A stretch of 64,000 nt of DNA from DASZIT01 sp963819695. GTDB lineage: Bacteria; Actinomycetota; Acidimicrobiia; Acidimicrobiales; RAAP-2. Location of the stretch: the NCBI GenBank assembly GCA_963819695.1, contig CAWFXD010000001.1:1984001-2048000 (forward strand), given 5' to 3'. Positions 61,661 through 64,000 of the stretch are shown here, in pieces. The notes beneath the pieces were generated by a model. It was not told where the DNA came from. It made no database searches and saw only the letters and a program-made list of their open reading frames with translations. A program made the translations under genes and the position numbers. Positions within the stretch are counted from its first letter, which is position 1, and each line of letters starts with the position of its first letter.

Positions 61661-63451
61661 ATGCCACCCACTGAGAACAAGAAGCTGATCGCCTGGGTGG
61701 ACGAGATTGCGGCGCTGACCCAGCCGGCCTCGGTGGAATGGTGCGACGGATCGGCCGACGAGTACGACCGGCTCTGCCAGCTTCTCGTCGACAACGGGAC
61801 CTTCACCAAGCTGTCCGAAGCCAAGCGGCCCAACAGCTACTGGTCCCACTCCGATCCGGCCGACGTGGCCCGGGTGGAGGACCGCACCTTCATCTGCTCG
61901 ACCCAGGAGTCCGATGCCGGTCCCACCAACAACTGGCGGGACCCGGGCGAGATGCGGGCCATGCTCACCGACCTGTTCCGCGGATCCATGAAGGGGCGCA
62001 CCATGTACGTGGTCCCTTACTCGATGGGTCCGCTGGGATCCGAGATCGCCCACATCGGGGTGGAGATCACCGACTCGCCGTATGTGGCCGTCTCCATGCG
62101 GATCATGACCCGGATGGGCCGGGGTGCCCTGGAGGTGCTCGGTGCCGACGGTGACTTCGTGCCCTGTCTGCACTCGGTCGGCGATCCCCTGGCCGACGGC
62201 AAGGCCGACGTGCCGTGGCCGTGCGACAGCGAGAACAAGTACATCGTCCACTTCCCCGAGACCCGGGAAATCTGGTCATACGGCTCCGGTTACGGCGGCA
62301 ACGCCCTGTTGGGGAAGAAGTGCTTCGCCCTCCGCATCGCCTCGGTGATGGCCCGCGACGACAACTGGTTGGCCGAGCACATGCTCATCCTGAAGCTGAC
62401 CAATCCCGCCGGCGTGACCAAGTACGTGACCGGGGCCTTCCCGTCAGCCTGTGGCAAGACCAATCTGGCCATGCTCATCCCCTCCCTTCCCGACTGGAAG
62501 GTGGAGACGGTGGGCGACGACATCTGCTGGATGAAGTTCGGGGCCGACGGACGGCTGTATGCCATCAACCCCGAGGCCGGGTTCTTCGGCGTCGCCCCCG
62601 GCACCAACTTCAAGACCAACCCCAACGCCATGCTCACCCTCGACGGGAACGCCATCTTCACCAACACCGCCCTCACCGACGACGGTGATGTCTGGTGGGA
62701 AGGGGTGACCGAGGAGCCGCCGGCCCACCTGACCTCCTGGAAGGGCGAGGACTGGACCCCCGAGTCCGACACCCCGGCGTCCCATCCCAACGCCCGCTTC
62801 ACCGTGGCCGCCGCCCAGGACCCGGCCATCGCCCCCGAGTGGCAGGACCCGGGCGGGGTCCCCATCGACGCCATCATGTTCGGTGGCCGGCGCGCCTCGG
62901 TGGTGCCCCTGGTGTTCCAGTCCCGTGACTGGGATCACGGGGTGTTCCTCGGTTCGATCATGTCCTCGGAGACCACCGCGGCGGCGGCCGGCGCGGTCGG
63001 GAAGCTCCGTCGCGACCCGTTCGCCATGCTCCCGTTCTGCGGCTACAACATGGCCGACTACTTCGCCCACTGGCTCGACATCGGAGAGTCGGCGGATCCG
63101 GCCAAGCTCCCGAAGATCTTCTACGTGAACTGGTTCCGCAAGGACGAGGACGGCCGCTGGCTGTGGCCGGGCTACGGGGAGAACTCCCGGGTGCTGTCCT
63201 GGGTCTTCGATCGGGCCGGCGGTGACGGCGAGGCCACCGAGACGCCCATCGGTTTCATCCCGACGACGGGTGCCATCGACACCGACGGTCTGGATCTCTC
63301 CGACCAGGACATGGACAAGCTCCTGGCCGTGGACATCGAGGGCTGGCGGGCCGAGCTGCCGGGCATCCGCGAGCACTACGCCAGGTTCGGCGACAAGCTC
63401 CCGGCCAAGCTCAACGCCGAAGTCGACCGGCTGGAGAAGCAACTCGGCTGA
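61661..63451 (+). CDS. pckG: GTP-dependent phosphoenolpyruvate carboxykinase
   Basis: 596 aa from ATG 61661. GTP-type PEPCK motifs: SMGPLGSEIAHIGVEITDS, P-loop FPSACGKTNLAM with catalytic Cys, ETVGDDICWMK, GFFGVAPGTN, IFTNTALTDDGD-WWEG, and the guanine site FCGYNMADYFAHWL. Interconverts oxaloacetate and PEP, the first step of gluconeogenesis. Full length. GGAGG about 12 bases upstream. Confidence 0.97.
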   Translation: MPPTENKKLIAWVDEIAALTQPASVEWCDGSADEYDRLCQLLVDNGTFTKLSEAKRPNSYWSHSDPADVARVEDRTFICSTQESDAGPTNNWRDPGEMRAMLTDLFRGSMKGRTMYVVPYSMGPLGSEIAHIGVEITDSPYVAVSMRIMTRMGRGALEVLGADGDFVPCLHSVGDPLADGKADVPWPCDSENKYIVHFPETREIWSYGSGYGGNALLGKKCFALRIASVMARDDNWLAEHMLILKLTNPAGVTKYVTGAFPSACGKTNLAMLIPSLPDWKVETVGDDICWMKFGADGRLYAINPEAGFFGVAPGTNFKTNPNAMLTLDGNAIFTNTALTDDGDVWWEGVTEEPPAHLTSWKGEDWTPESDTPASHPNARFTVAAAQDPAIAPEWQDPGGVPIDAIMFGGRRASVVPLVFQSRDWDHGVFLGSIMSSETTAAAAGAVGKLRRDPFAMLPFCGYNMADYFAHWLDIGESADPAKLPKIFYVNWFRKDEDGRWLWPGYGENSRVLSWVFDRAGGDGEATETPIGFIPTTGAIDTDGLDLSDQDMDKLLAVDIEGWRAELPGIREHYARFGDKLPAKLNAEVDRLEKQLG

Positions 63452-63483
63452 GCTGCCGACGGGTTGGTTCCGCCACCCGTGGA

Positions 63484-63708
63484 TCAGGGCAGATGGATGT
63501 CGTGGACGGCCCGGGCGTCGGCCAGGGTGGCCGCATCCAGCGTCCCCTCGTCCACCGGCACCACGGTGCTCCAGTGCTTTCCGACCGGGCAGTGCTGCCA
63601 TCGGCCGTTCCCGAGCCGCACCGCCTTGATGGACACCATCGGCATCCAGATGGTGGTGAACAGATGACCGTCCCGACAGCGGACCACCGTGTCGAATCCC
63701 GAGGACAT
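63484..63708 (-). CDS. Small conserved actinobacterial protein (74 aa)
   Basis: 74 aa. VRCRDGHLFTTIWMPMVSIK and GRWQHCPVGKHW put a single Cys-x-x-x-His near each end of a beta-strand pair, like a small zinc-ribbon. Very similar short proteins occur widely in Streptomyces and relatives, without known function. Convergent with pckG, 32 bases apart. Confidence 0.75.
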   Translation of the reverse strand: MSSGFDTVVRCRDGHLFTTIWMPMVSIKAVRLGNGRWQHCPVGKHWSTVVPVDEGTLDAATLADARAVHDIHLP

Positions 63709-63729
63709 CGGCCAAGGTTACGCTCGCAC

Positions 63730-64000
63730 TCACCAGCGACGGTTGGCACCTCGAAGCGAGCTCATGTAGGCCACCGCCCCCAATGCCGCCACAATGGCCA
63801 TGATCAGGTCGCCGGTCGAGATCGGCAGGGTCAACACCACCGGGACGAAGGCCCCCACCACCCAGACCAACTGCAGGCGCGTCTCGAAACGGGCAAACGC
63901 CCGTCCCTGATTGAACACCTCCACGTGTCGCTGGACCAGAGCATCGAACGAAGGCTTGGAAATGGCCCCGGCGACTCCCACCCCGAGGGCCACCACCACC
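63730..64000 (-). CDS. C-terminal part of a membrane transporter (partial, MFS-like)
   Basis: The frame runs off the end of the window. At least 90 residues are visible: a helix with GVGVAGAISKPSFDALVQ, a loop QRHVEVFNQGRAFARFETR, then two hydrophobic helices (LVWVVGAFVPVVLTL, LIMAIVAALGAVAYM) and a short basic tail. The loop after a helix with R-x-F-A-R-F-E-T-R is in the style of major facilitator transporters, but the family call is tentative. Confidence 0.6.
   Translation of the reverse strand, partial: VVVALGVGVAGAISKPSFDALVQRHVEVFNQGRAFARFETRLQLVWVVGAFVPVVLTLPISTGDLIMAIVAALGAVAYMSSLRGANRRW

Overview
The window comes from a high-GC actinobacterium, most probably of class Acidimicrobiia. 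The sequence-based reasons are: dense high-GC coding with GTG starts and ATGA/GTGA gene overlaps; five luciferase-like F420-dependent oxidoreductases plus one PPOX-type F420 protein; a mycothiol S-conjugate amidase (Mca) type enzyme; the actinobacterial DUF2469 protein; the PspA-PspAA-HtpX-PspAB envelope-stress set; and a CYP142-like steroid P450. There is no rRNA; the single tRNA is tRNA-Gly(TCC). The taxonomic call is inference from gene content.

Layout. 1-18.9 kb is a mixed metabolic region: nitroreductase, F420 enzymes, HAD phosphatase, two PIG-L deacetylases, DedA, a RecB-like nuclease, PAP2 phosphatase, purE, a YdjC-like protein, SCP2, the psp operon and a P450 with a strong palindromic operator candidate. 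19.0-24.7 kb holds fumC and a complete Zn/Mn-type ABC importer read on the minus strand (binding protein, ATPase, two permeases, Fur-family regulator), with a palindrome in front. 24.9-28.8 kb is accessory: F420 protein, acetyltransferase, LLM enzyme, a prepilin-like protein, a glycosidase-like lipoprotein and a duplicated dprA 3' end.

28.9-60.1 kb is an almost unbroken minus-strand housekeeping supercluster: dak/yloV, recG, rsmD, coaD, coiled-coil protein, DUF177, rpmF, plsX, acpP, rnc, mutM, smc, ftsY, ffh, rpsP, khpA, rimM, trmD, rplS, DUF2469, yraN, comM, dprA. It covers phospholipid/fatty-acid initiation, translation, SRP targeting, chromosome segregation and competence. It is interrupted at three points by accessory cargo: 49.1-52.6 kb (SDRs, globin, acyl-CoA dehydrogenase), 38.6-41.9 kb (HicAB and a large secreted repeat protein) and 31.8-33.7 kb (enoyl-CoA hydratase and an amine-dehydrogenase-like protein). 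60.2-64 kb carries rpmB, thiL, GTP-type pckG, a small conserved protein and the end of a transporter.

Caution for all users: at least five genes (znuC-like ATPase, the secreted repeat protein, ftsY, rnc, dak; probably also recG) are interrupted by single-base frameshifts. Several are essential and some lie in homopolymers, so residual assembly/base-calling indels are the most economical explanation; these entries are drawn over the whole reconstructed gene. No clear-cut new defence or mobile system was found. The most unusual loci are the dprA-flanking duplication with its cargo gene, the mosaic 126-bp repeat secreted protein, the apparent AUC start of fumC, and several unassigned palindromes.
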